DNA of 64,000 bases from Ursus arctos (Eukaryota > Chordata > Mammalia > Carnivora > Ursidae). The DNA lies in the NCBI RefSeq assembly GCF_023065955.2, contig NW_026622808.1, positions 47,318,475 to 47,382,474 of the forward strand, read 5' to 3'. A program made the position numbers and the translations under genes. This document shows, in pieces, positions 22,401-34,400 of the stretch; positions within the stretch are counted from its first letter, which is position 1; the number at the start of each line of letters is the position of its first letter. The notes beneath the pieces were generated by a model, which worked only from the letters and a program-made list of their open reading frames with translations, searched no databases and had not been told where the DNA came from.

Positions 22401-25400
22401 CACGGTACAACCTGCCTTGATCAGATGGGGGAAGAAAATGACCAAGTGGAATTAACCGTTTCTCCCATCAGAGGACTGGGCCCAGGGCCAGCCACAGCTG
22501 GGTACATGCAGCGAGTGGCGGGAAACCCAGGCAGGGGCCGAGGCTGAGCCTCCAGAACCAGGCTGAAGCATATTTGGCGGGGGGGGGGGGGGGGGGGGGG
22601 GGCGAGCTCCTGGAAGAGGCCAATGCTTCCCAATTAGATAAGTATCTCAGGAAACCTCAATTTTTTACGGAAGCCAGAAGGAAAATCTGTCCTTCCCTTT
22701 TTCAGAATATCCTCTTCCCATTCAATCAAATTACTTCCAACATTATATTTGAAAAATTTCAAAGAAAAGTTAAAAGAAATGCACAGTGAACACTCACCAT
22801 TTTAAGATCATGACCCTTCCAAGAAACAACATCTACTCAGCAGGCCTGACTCTCAGGGCTGCATAAAAGCCATGAGGCAGGTGCCTAAAAGGCCTCCCCT
22901 CCCCTCACGTATCCAGAGGAATGTCACCAGGGGCCTGCTTTCGTTTTCAAGTATGGGGACTACGCCTTCCTCCTTCCCCATTTCTCCCTAGGGCCCACCA
23001 GGAGTGGCCTCAGGCATGAGGATGAGGTCAGGACGCAAAGATGGCCATCCTTCGGCATCCACCCTTCTGTCAGCACTTCTGAGAAACAAAGGCTGAATCT
23101 CTCAGAAATGAACACTGCAGCTAGACTTTGTGGCTGCAGAATCAGATTAATGTATAGGAAGACGAAAGGACACGTGGGTGTTGCCACCTAAATACCCAGA
23201 CGAGCTCCTCAGCCAGAGACTAGGGCACAGGCAAGCTTTTCCAACCCCTGTCACCCAAGGGCCCGTGGTCAGTGTCTACGGGGGCAGCAGCTCCAGCTGT
23301 GAAGTGCTGTGGGGCCCTGGAATGGACGTGGGCCGGCACCATTTCCCTAATCCCACAGCTGCCTGTGACCATCCCACACGGGATCTCTGCCTCGCCCGCC
23401 GGCCAGCACGCTCTTTCGGAAGCCCCTGGCAACAGAGCTGCTCCATTTTAAGCAAACCTACGTGAGGAAAACTTGCACTTGACATCATTAAAGGAATGAC
23501 TATCCATTTTCTAGAAGAGAATTCATTTCACATCCTCCAGAGCCGCGGTTAGTAAGCTACATACAGCCTGCGGGCCTGGTTTTTCGTGACTAAGAATTTA
23601 GTGGCACACAGCCACGCCCAGGCACATGTATTATCGATGCTGCTTTCTGTGATGACGACAGTACAGCTGCCGTGACAGACACCCTCTGGCCCACAAAGCG
23701 GACAATATGTGTGACCCTTTAAGAAAAGGTGTGCAGACCCCAATCCAGAAGCAGCCCCCACGGGCCTACGCACAAATGTAAACGGCCCCATCTCGCACAT
23801 AAATCAACGCATCACAGCATTAAGGCATTTCCGACTCCGAATCCTCTGCCCGTGTTAACCAGGGCCATGGAGTCCCAGGTACTCACAGCTCTCTGAGATT
23901 CTTCATCTTCGCGAAGGCATCCGACTGCACAGATCTGATGGCATTCTCTCCAAGGTTCCTGCAAAAGAACACTCTTTACTTACGCAGACAAAGGCTGGGC
24001 ACCCTTCCATCAGCCACGTGTCTGGGCCCAAAGGCTCAGGGATTTTTGAGGATAGTCCTGGTTCCACCATGTGCCGGAGGTACTAGCCCGACCCCGTGTC
24101 CCAAGTCCACTCTACGCGCCTGTCCCCTCACAGACACTGACACGAGTGCATGGACTAACCTCCTAACCACACCAGCCTGAGGGCAGCGTCACAGCTGGGC
24201 TGAGGCCCGCTCAGCAAGTCAACAGGCAAAACATTCCCAACAGAATTCACGTCCAACTTGATTCCAGACAAACAGACTAAGAATCCAGTACTGGAGGCAT
24301 CTGCCCTAGATGGTGACAACATTAACGTCCCTGGGCAGGCTCCATCCTCTTCCTCCCAGGCTCCCAGAGCCAACCAGGGCAGGAGAAAACCTCCCAGCTA
24401 AGCGCACCATGTGCTCGGCACCGACAGGCTGCTGTTGTGGAATGGTCCGCCGGGGCCGGGACACAGTGCCCGCACCGAGGTGACAGGGCCCAGGGTCTGT
24501 GCAGGGGCCCATGCCGTGGGGCAGCAGGGCAGGAGCAGGGGGGAGGTATTTATCCAAACAGCAGCCCCATTAATTAGGTGCTCACTGACCGGCCATATGT
24601 TCTGTAACTGTTCCTGGCATGGGCAAAATAAAGGCCAAAGTTGAAGCTGACTTATAATGAGAAGGAAGCAGCTGGCGTTTCCAAATAGGCTGTTTCTCAG
24701 TTTACAAAGATGTGATTAAATTGCTAGCAGACTTCCCCGGCAGCCGCATTTGGCAGGCCTCTGGGTCAGGGAAGGTCTGGCGAGATACTCACAGGTGCTC
24801 CAAGCCTTCCAGCCCCGAGAAGGCTCTTTTAGCCACGGACTTGATCTTGTTTCCAAACAGAGTTCTGCCATTTCCAAACATCCAGAGATGGGGGAAAAAA
24901 ACAAACAAACAAAAAAAACCGGAGGGGGAGAGACAAGGGAGGAATGGGAGAAAGAGAACACACAATTAGGGCAATGCCATCTGATAAGTCTGTCCCGTGA
25001 GGGGCAGGTGGAAATCTGACCTGCACTCAGATTACGGGTCTGAAGTATGCAGGCCTTCCCCTTTTCTGAAATGAAATACTTTTATCTTTATTAGAATTTA
25101 ACAGTGATGACAGGTTGCAATTGCATGCACCGTCTCGCCTGAAAAGGCTCCTTGCGATGTTCAGTGGAAATCCCCTTGTCCAGCCCGGGCTGTCTCTGCA
25201 GACCACCCAAGGGCCTCACGGGAAAGAGGGGACTGATCACTGTTCTAGTGAGAGGGAGCAGAGTCATGGAAGGGAGTGCAATCTCTGGAACTAAAATCTA
25301 CCACCCACTTCTGAAAACTGGGGATAAAGGTTCCCAAAGGAGGCAAGACGAGTGCAGGAAAATGGGCATCCACCAAGATGGCTCCCCAGCCCCTCGCACC

Positions 25401-28400
25401 TGAGAGGCACCCTACTAGCCACCATGAGCGGCGCCCCTGCCTCTGGGAAGGCCCCTCAGGGTGTACAGGGCAGGCCCCCACACTGTGGCCTCTTAAGCAA
25501 GGCCCAGATCTGTTGTTGTTGAGTCCAGATTTTAAATGATGCCCGAGGTTCATTAAATCCCAGAATGGTCCTCAAAGGTCAACCTCCAAGGTTACCGAAT
25601 ACCTGTATCCCTGGACTGCCTACCCATGGGAACGGGCTCCTACTTCCAAGCAATTCCAATCACAGCCTCCACGTAACTACCCAGAGCTGTCCCGGAAACC
25701 ACAATCTGGTGCCCTGCTGAACACATGGAATGAACGAATGCTGCTTCTGCGGGGCTGTGTAATCCAAAGGAAAGTCTGTTTGGGGTGGGGGGAAGGGGAA
25801 GAACTGAGTGGGCTGGACACTGGGAATGAAAAGAACTAAGGTCCCAGTTTTCCCTCCTCACTATGCTATGCAACACTGACGACAGCCCAGCCGGGCACTT
25901 CCTGCCCCTCCTGCAGGCACAGGAAACCACCTGCCAGAGAGCGCCCCAAGGCGCGTGGGCTCTCCCGCCCGCTGCCCAGCAGCATTATCTAAAGGGCTTG
26001 TCAAGAACGGGGGCTGCTGCGAAGTCTGAGTCCCCAGCCCTGGGAGGGAGGGCTTCCTAGGGTGGGCACGGGGAGCAACCTCGGAAGAGCACGGGTGTTG
26101 TCTGGAATCCCACCAGAACCAGAGAAAGATCTCCACCTGGGGCCTGCTCCACCCTCAGACCTGCATGAACATGGAGACCTATGAGGGGGGACAGCAAGCA
26201 CCAGCCCTGCCCCGAAAGGAGCGAAGAAAGGAAATCGGAGCCTCGAAGGAAACCAGAGATGGCCCCACGGGCCCTGAGCTTCTAGCAACGGTGCAGGGCT
26301 CCCGGGGCCGCCTTCGGGACAGGCCCAGCCAACGCCATGAGCCACAGAAGGTCGCACTTCCCCACCCCGCTCTCGGGAGGGCACTGAAAACCCGCGGGGA
26401 CGCCTACAGGACAAGCATGAGAGCCGCTGGGTCCCCCCCCGCTTTGTGAGGAACAGACTCCTCCCCTCAGGGCCTCCCCCGAGCAGCCGACCAGCGGCTC
26501 CGAGTTCAGCTTCACACACGGCCAGCCGAGGGGCACGAAGGCCGGAGACCCCTTCGACGTGCGTTCTCGCGGAGGCAGTCTGCGTGGATGTGGAAACGGC
26601 GTCCTCCTGAAAGAGTCCCCACACGCTGTCTCCATCGGAGGCTTTTATTCTGAAACAACCCAGACGCGCAGAAACCCGCGGCCGCGCGGACCGCGTCCCC
26701 CAAGCACAGAGCGAGCCCGGCAAAGAGCAGCACGCGGGGCGCCGAACGCAAGCCCTTGCGAGCGCCTGCCAGCTTCTCGCTTCCTCGGGTCCCCCAGGCC
26801 GGGTCACTGTGCTCCAGGTCCTAGTAAAACGTATTAACTGTTTAGTGAAATCTCCCGTAAACTAGATCCAGGAAAAAGCTGGGCTTTATTTCCTTCATTA
26901 CATATTAGTCACCCTGACCTCTTTTACAGCGAGGGCAGACCGTTATTCCTAATGGTAACAATAGCAATAAAACAAATTCTCAATTATGTGGGGGTTAATC
27001 ATCCTGCTGGTGGATTAAAATAGCCTCTTACATTCTCCAGGCCGACATCTGGGGGCCGGGGCTCAAGCTGGCAGGCTGGGCCGGCTCCAATAAAGGGTGG
27101 CTGTGGGGAGAGGGGAAAGCCGGCACCACGGGCCGTGGGGAGGCTCCTTCCGTCCCCATGTCAGCGGGCAGCTGAGGCTTGGCTGCACCTGGTCCGGGGC
27201 TCCCAGAGAAGGGACCACAGGCCTGATCTGCCCCACGTCTCCCAAAAGTCACCTATCCAAGCTCTTATGCATGGCTAAGTGCTCCCAAAGGGTCTTTTGG
27301 GTCTTGCTACCAGCCCTGCAGACGCGGGGGGATTGCAAAGGTAGTCCCTGTACTGACCCAGAGGACATGACTTGTTGACCCCCCCGCCCACCTCTCCTCT
27401 ACCTGTGACAATGCCTAGCACTCTGTGGGCCCTGCCACTGCTCTGTGAAGATATGTGGGGGCAGCACCTGCCCAGGTCCACCCCACCTCAGAGGAAGCAA
27501 GAGGCTTGGTGTCATGGTCCAGTTCTTCATGTGTCCCCTAACACCCCCCTTTGCACACACATGCCCCCACCCCGGGGAAATGCCATGGAGAGAGCTGGAA
27601 CCACGGGGCAGCCCCTCACCTCCCCTCTTCCCCCATACACAAGTGACTAACTGCTCCCCTCTGCTGCTAATTTGTGCTCCAGAAAGCCTCCTTGCCTCCT
27701 CACAGACTAGGACACTGCAAACCCCCAGAAGTGTTCCCTCAACATGAGACAGGGGCCGGGGGTGAGGGGGAGCATAATCATCACAGGGAAACTGGCAAAC
27801 GGGCTAGAGCTAGTAGCATTCTTGCCCTGCAGGAAGCCCCAGATTCAAGAACAATCCAACATGGCTATACTCAGCAAGCGGAAAACTAAGGGCAGGGCAG
27901 CCTCCACCACACCGGCAGACGGGAGCCTTTCATGGCTCTGCTGCTCCCTTGTTCCCTTCTCGGAAAGGTTTTTCATTTAGGTCTGGCCTCTCGCATGGCA
28001 GGAAGGACCCCAGGTCCTTGAATAACTGAGCAAAGGCCGGAGTTTCTCCCTTCCCAGTCTCGGGTAGGTCCCTGAACACCTTCCCGCACATGCTCCAAGG
28101 CCAGACCGAGCCAGGTCAGAGGGACCAGCAGTGACCGCAGCCCCACAGGATGAAGGGGCCCAGGTGACATGACGGCTCTAAAGGGGCAGGCAGCCCTTCT
28201 CTGTGCGAACACACTCCCGACTTCCGACAGATCCCAGCGCACTTGCCACCAGCCACCGGGACGGGGCCGTGCGGGGTCACGGCCACGTCTCCCAGCCACG
28301 GCCGAGCAGCAGAGCTTCCAGGCAGCGCTCAGAGGAGCCTGAGCGGGGAGGAGAGCCAGGCAGCGCTGGCCCCTTCCTTCCCTCATCCACTAAGCGCTTC

Positions 28401-31400
28401 CTCCACACCTTCCACACGCCCTGTGGAGTGCCTCTTAACCAGAGCAGGGCACCAGGACCACGGGAAAGGGTAGGCTTTCCTTTATTTCCCCTTTAACGGA
28501 GAAGATTCCACACATCAGCACAGGCAGGTGGCGGAGCGTCAGGAACCCCACAGGTGCCCCTTACACGGCTGCACCCCTCACCCGACGGCGCGAGCCTTAC
28601 TTCCCCTCTGCTGCGTCCCCTGTTCAGCCTGGCTGAACGGGAGGCCAGGTCACAGGTGTCCCGCCATTTCGTTTTTTCATCCAAGAGGAGGATTCTTTCT
28701 TTTGCAACATAACCACGAGACCACCCCATCTAAGTAAGTGCATATATTTAACCATATTAAGCAATTCCTGTCCCCATTTCCCCCAGTTGTGCGCTTCCTG
28801 TCTTTATTCAGACACAGCCCGACTCTGATCAGTGGGGTGGGCGGGGGGAGGCTAGAGACAGCGTACTCTACCAAGGTCCCCGGAGCCTCAGGACCAGGGC
28901 AGTGTGGACGGCACTGGCTTCAGGGAGCCTGTGTCCAACAGCACAGGGCGAGTGAGGCACACGGACTTAGGACTTTAGGCAGAGCTGCTGAACCTAGTGC
29001 AGTGGGTCAAAGGAAGAGAAAACATGGGGACAAAGCGCAGCGATCAGGAAGGCAGCACCAGGCCCCAGACACAGGCTGCATCTGCAGAATCCCGGGACCA
29101 CCTGCACTCACGCGCCAGAGCCTCTCGGAAGCCACACCACACAAGATGTAGCTCCAGGTTCCACTGGAGGGACCTACCCCCCAGAGGCCCTGGTGGCGCC
29201 ACCTGTTGCACCCCCCCGCCACATCCATGAGTTAGGGCGCAGCCAGGCAGGCGTCGGAGAGCGAGGCCACACAGACGTGCCCTGCCCCAGCAGCTCCGCT
29301 ATGGCGCTGTCCGGCCTCTTCCCGGGCTTGCTAGATGCAGGGGCCAGGAGGTGGCGAGGAGGGAGTGCTTTTTTAGGGAAGGAGAAGGAAGACTGATGGA
29401 CATTTTGACATGTTGTCAGACACAGGATGCTCGAGAAGAGAGAACTGTGAGAGAGCCAAGACAGCGATCCTTCCTCAGAACTCTGAGTCTAAAAACCACA
29501 CTTTCCAACATCAATGCGAGGCTCTCACTCTACAGAGAGACTCCCCCCGTCGCAGGCTCTCCTGGAGTCGCTAGTCAGTGGTCATGGCAGCTCCCATCCC
29601 CACTCCTGGAGGACACACGCAGGGAGGGCTGGTGACACGCGGAGGGCAAGCAGGTGGGACGAGGGAGAACAGTGTGAGCTCTGGAGCCGGTCCTGACCCT
29701 CCCCACTGTGTGGTTTGGGGCATAATCCCTTCCCCTGTGTTTCTCCAGCCACGAACGGTGCAGAATAGAGCGTGCACTCAGGAGGTTGTTAGATATAACA
29801 CACGTACGCACCCTGCAGAGTGACTGACAAATTCTATAAAATAAAAACACCAGAAACCTCGAAGCTGTTCAATTAACCTATGGTAATGACCGTTTCTGTT
29901 TAACGTTATGATTGACAACACAAGTACTGACCAGACACTCCAAACCACGAACAGTACTTGGCTTTAGAATTTCACACAATTTCTAGGAATTAAGAGGCCA
30001 AGAGTTCTTTGTGCAAAACAAGACAAAAAATTTAGCTGTTTCTATGTCAGTCACAAATTCAGCAGAAAAGGAAAATCTAACAGGCCTCTGAACACCAGTC
30101 TTCAGCCACAGGGAAACCACCACCCAGGGCAGTGAGGAGACCACTGGCCAGAGAGAGGCTGGGATGCCTTGGCTCCCTTATTCAGAGTTTTCTCCCCAAA
30201 CAAAAGAAAGATAAATGCGAGCCAGCCCTGTTCCAGCTGGGCCCAGAACAAAGGAGGCGTGGGGGAGCCCGAGAACCGCTGTGCACCAGCCACAGAAGCT
30301 AGAGCGCGGAGATACTCACAGCTTGCTGAGACTGTCGAGCCCCGTGAAAGCGCCACTGGTGTCCTCTATCGTGCCCGAAATCTCGTTATGGTCCAGATCC
30401 CTGGGCAGGAGAGAGAAAGAAGGCTCACCATCCAGCCTGAGTTCTCAACTCTCTTTAACATCAAGTGGGAAAATAGACAGACACCCACTCTGCCAGCTGG
30501 AAGCTGAAAACATCTGGGTGGATTCTAGATGCCCAGCTGTAACGTACGGGCAACACAAGTGTCAGCGCTGAGCCACGGCAAGCCCATTCCACACACCTTG
30601 GGGCACGGCCTGGCGTTCTCAGCCTTCCTGCACAGCGGACACATGCCTCAAACATTGAGCTCCCCCAGCTCCGTGGGTGCTCCCCACATGGGTAGGACCT
30701 GGCCCCGGGGCAGGGAGAGGGTGCAGTCAGCACATGGGAAACCCCCCCCCCCAGAGCAGGCATATGACCAGTGGTACTGAGAATGAGCCTGAAAGGTTCT
30801 TTAAGTTTCCCGTCTGCTCTCACACCGACCACAGTCCCTTTCTTGGACGTGACTAAGAAACCGCCCAAGGCACATGGAAGAAGGAGACAGCGAAGAAAGA
30901 GGCCCCCATATGGGGTCCTCCCTGGGGCCACTCCATGCTGGCAAGTGGGTTTGGAGGCCAGAGTTGCCCCTCCTCGCGGGGCCTGCACAGGCGCTGACTC
31001 GGAGCCAGGGACGACATCTGGGCGCTGAGTCAGACTTGTGACCCACTTGCCAGGGCTGGCGGATGAGGCCAACTTTTCAGCCCAGTCTCCTCCAACAATG
31101 CAGATCACAAGGCAGATGACTCAGCTTCCTCCCCCAGCTTCCAGGGCAGATCCCAGTGCTAGGCGAGGCTCCCACCTGGTGACCAGGCCCCCACTCTGCC
31201 CCACCAGCAGCCCCTCCAACGTCCCCCGCGGTTCTGGGTTCCTACGCCTTCCTCTCCCGAACCCTTGCCAGTGCCGAAAGGGATGTTGCTCCTGGCCCCG
31301 TGAAGGCCTTTGCAAGGAATCAGCACTGCCAGGAGGGAGGGGAGCTCCGCCCGGGAAGTGCAGTGCTCCCTCTGACCTTTATCTTAGAGCAGAAAGCTCG

Positions 31401-34400
31401 GAGCAGAAAGATTCTGCTGCTGGAAGGGACCCCTCCTTTCAACGGGTTTCTCCTTATTATCTTCAGACTGAAAGCCAGGGACCCAGGGCTGCCGCTGTGT
31501 GAGCCTGTCTCCCCACTCCTCGCTCTGGCTGCCAAAGCTTTTCTCTTCTTTCTGGCTCAATTTGAATGTTCCCGGCCTTATTATTTGGGCCTTGCAAGCG
31601 CTCAAAGGCTGGCTGACCTCGGACTTAATAGCCTGGCATCTGGGCTCTTTCACACTCCCAACAATGGCCCAGCACTGAAGCCGACTCTGGCCTCTGGGCC
31701 AGGTGCAAGTGCACAGGCCTCCCTCCCTGTCACCCTGGAGCAGGCCCTCTGTGCAGCGGGGCACGCCGGGAAGGGGGCTTCACATCCCACCGTGACTGTC
31801 GGGGGGAAATCATCCACCCCTCTCTGGGGGCTGAATGCCCAGTTGCCTGGAAGTTCTCTGAGCCAACAAAAGAAAAATTTTAACTCCCAGAAAAGCATCT
31901 TGAAGCCACTTCTGGCAACCCCATCTAACACGGAACTTAAAAGAAAATTCTGGACACTACTGCCTCTATTTTGTTCAATGACTCTACTGAAGCTCAAGGA
32001 AAGACAAGGGATTTCCTAAATGCCTCTCCTGAAATGGGGCCTCCCGGACCCGGCGTGTGCTGACGGCACACGGGGAAGATTCAGGAGGAGACAGACGGAG
32101 CACACGGCTGTGGTCTGCGGGGCTGCTCCCGGCCATGCGGCCCTAGCATCCCGCCAGGGGCACGCAGGAGCTACTGTTCAGGAATGGCAGGGCTTTGAGC
32201 CACTGTCACCCTGTCGGCACCACTGCGGGGGGGACTGAGAGACATTCTTCTGCTCAACCAGTTTTTCAGCTGATTCTACGAAAGTGTGATACTCTGCACA
32301 CACAGGGGGTCAGCTCTGGATCCACCTGACTTGAAAGCAGTGAGAAGGGAATTCCACAAGGCAGCTGGCTGGCTCCATTCTGCCTTCCCAGCCGGGGACC
32401 CCTTCCTTCCGTCCATCCCCCGGCGAATGACGTACAGAACACGCAGATGTTTGAGTCCCTTGAAGGCGCCTTCCGCGATGTGGCTGATGGAGTTGTGGCT
32501 GAGGCGCAGCGTGCTTAGGCTACTCAGGTCGGCCAGGCTCTCCTCGTCCAGCCGGGTGAGATTATTAAAGGACAAGACCCTGGGGGAGGCAAGCAAACGT
32601 CACCGCCGTGCACGTAACACGGGCACGCCCTGCCCCCTCCTCAACATCGAGCCGCAGTCAGCAGGTGGGATGACGGGACACTGGCAGGCTCACCAGAATC
32701 CCAAGGGCCAGAGGGGTCGTGCAGCTAGGAACCCGCAGGGCCCCACACCCACAGAGTTCGGCTCCTGGAGTATTCGTATAGATCACGAAGACCAGAGAGC
32801 ACGTTACAAGGTCATAAAACCCGACAACACTCAAGGCTCCGATCCCTCATGCCAGGGTCCATGGAGGATCCTGACTCAGGCTATCAGAGACCTCTCACGA
32901 CAGGGACTGGAGCCCAGCGGGCTCGGACAGTGAGCAAGGGAGCCCCGTCAGACTGCCGACATCGGCCAGCAGAGGGCACCACTAGCCGCCGTGTGGAGGC
33001 GGCCTGCCTCACAGAACTTCCTGCCTTCCCAGGCCGCCGGCTGGCTCCTGTCTCGGTGCTCCCACCCCAGCCGGCCTCCCCGCATGATGCCCCCCATCCT
33101 ACTGTGAGAAGGACAGGGAACAGGCCCCGCAAATCACACATCTTCCCCGAGCATCAGAATCAAACCTTCCTCCCAGCACGCCCTCCCGCGCCTCTGACAC
33201 CACAGGGCCCTGGGTTGGCTACTTGTCCTATTAATCCTCCATCGTTGAAAAATGGGAAATTTAGGTTGGGGCAGGAAGAAGCAAAATAAATTCGGAGAAG
33301 ATTAATGAGTTTTTAAAGGCAGCAGGGAGTAACATTCTTTCCCTCCCGGAGAAATAAGTCATGGTGTGTGTCTGTCAGTTGGAAAGACCTGGCAAGTGAT
33401 CAGAAATACATCCTTACCTGCAATTACAGAATTGAGCTTAGAGGAGGGGCAGGAAACGCTGGAGAGCAATGCTCACTCTGCCTCTGAGGTTACTGGACGT
33501 CTGGCAAACTGACAGGCAGTTGAGGCATTTCTGTGACCTTCTCTGCCCCTGGTTACGGGGACAGATGACAGCTCACATTGCTCTGGCTGCCTGAGGGGCA
33601 CAGGTGACATGCCTTCACGGCTGCCTCAAAACCCTGCCTCCAGCCAGGCAGCACACTGCTCCTCACTCAGCGACTGGCCTGGCTCGGCAGGGGGGACGGA
33701 GGAGGCCTCTCCTGCTTCCTCACGGTTCCCAGGCCTGGACAACCACCAACCAGGAGCCCCGGGGGTTCCCTGGGGGGCCACAGCCTGAGCCAAGAGCTGG
33801 TCAGAAGCCATCCATACCACGTAAGAGTAACAGGCAGCCGCACTGCCGTGAAGGGCCAGGAAGCCAAACCCACAAGGTTAACGCTAACACACACACACTC
33901 ACAACCCCAGGAAGGTACGTAAGAGGAAAGACGCAGGACTATGGATTTTTATGTGAGATAATCATGGGTCGCTGAAATAAGAACTCCAGACCAGTGTGCC
34001 GAGGGTATGGGGAAAACATGAAAGAAGAGGAAAAAAACACCACCTCGGGGTGCCTGGGGGGCTCAGTCGGTGAAGGATCTGCCTTGGGCTTGGGTCATGG
34101 TCCCAGGGTCTGAGGATCGAGTCCCACATCAGGCTCCCTGCTCTGCAGGGGAGCCTGCTTCTCCCTCTCCCTCTGCCTGCCACTCCCCCTGCTTGTGCTC
34201 TCTCTCCCTCTGTCATATATAAAAAATTTGGGGGGAAAAAAAAAAACGAACACCTCAAGACTCAACACTGAGTTTAAACATTGCCTTGCTTGCCTGGTGA
34301 GGTCAAGACAGAGACAAGACAGAGGCCTGACACTTTCAAGAGCCGTTCATTTCAGTGGGTGAATCTTCTCCTACAGTCAAGTCTAAAAAAAAGAAAACAC

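Larger units (their letters stand above)
19587..23886 (-). other. LRIG1 intron 11 (4.3 kb)
   Basis: Holds Can-SINEs at 19836 and 21867, the G24 run at 22579 and a hAT-type DNA transposon relic near 23540. The remainder is unique sequence. Confidence 0.7.

Noticed and set aside
26001..26807. 268-codon minus-strand open frame as a gene
   Set aside because: CpG-rich DNA lowers stop-codon frequency. The product is Arg/Gly/Pro/Ser-rich without a domain; kept only as part of a CpG-block finding.
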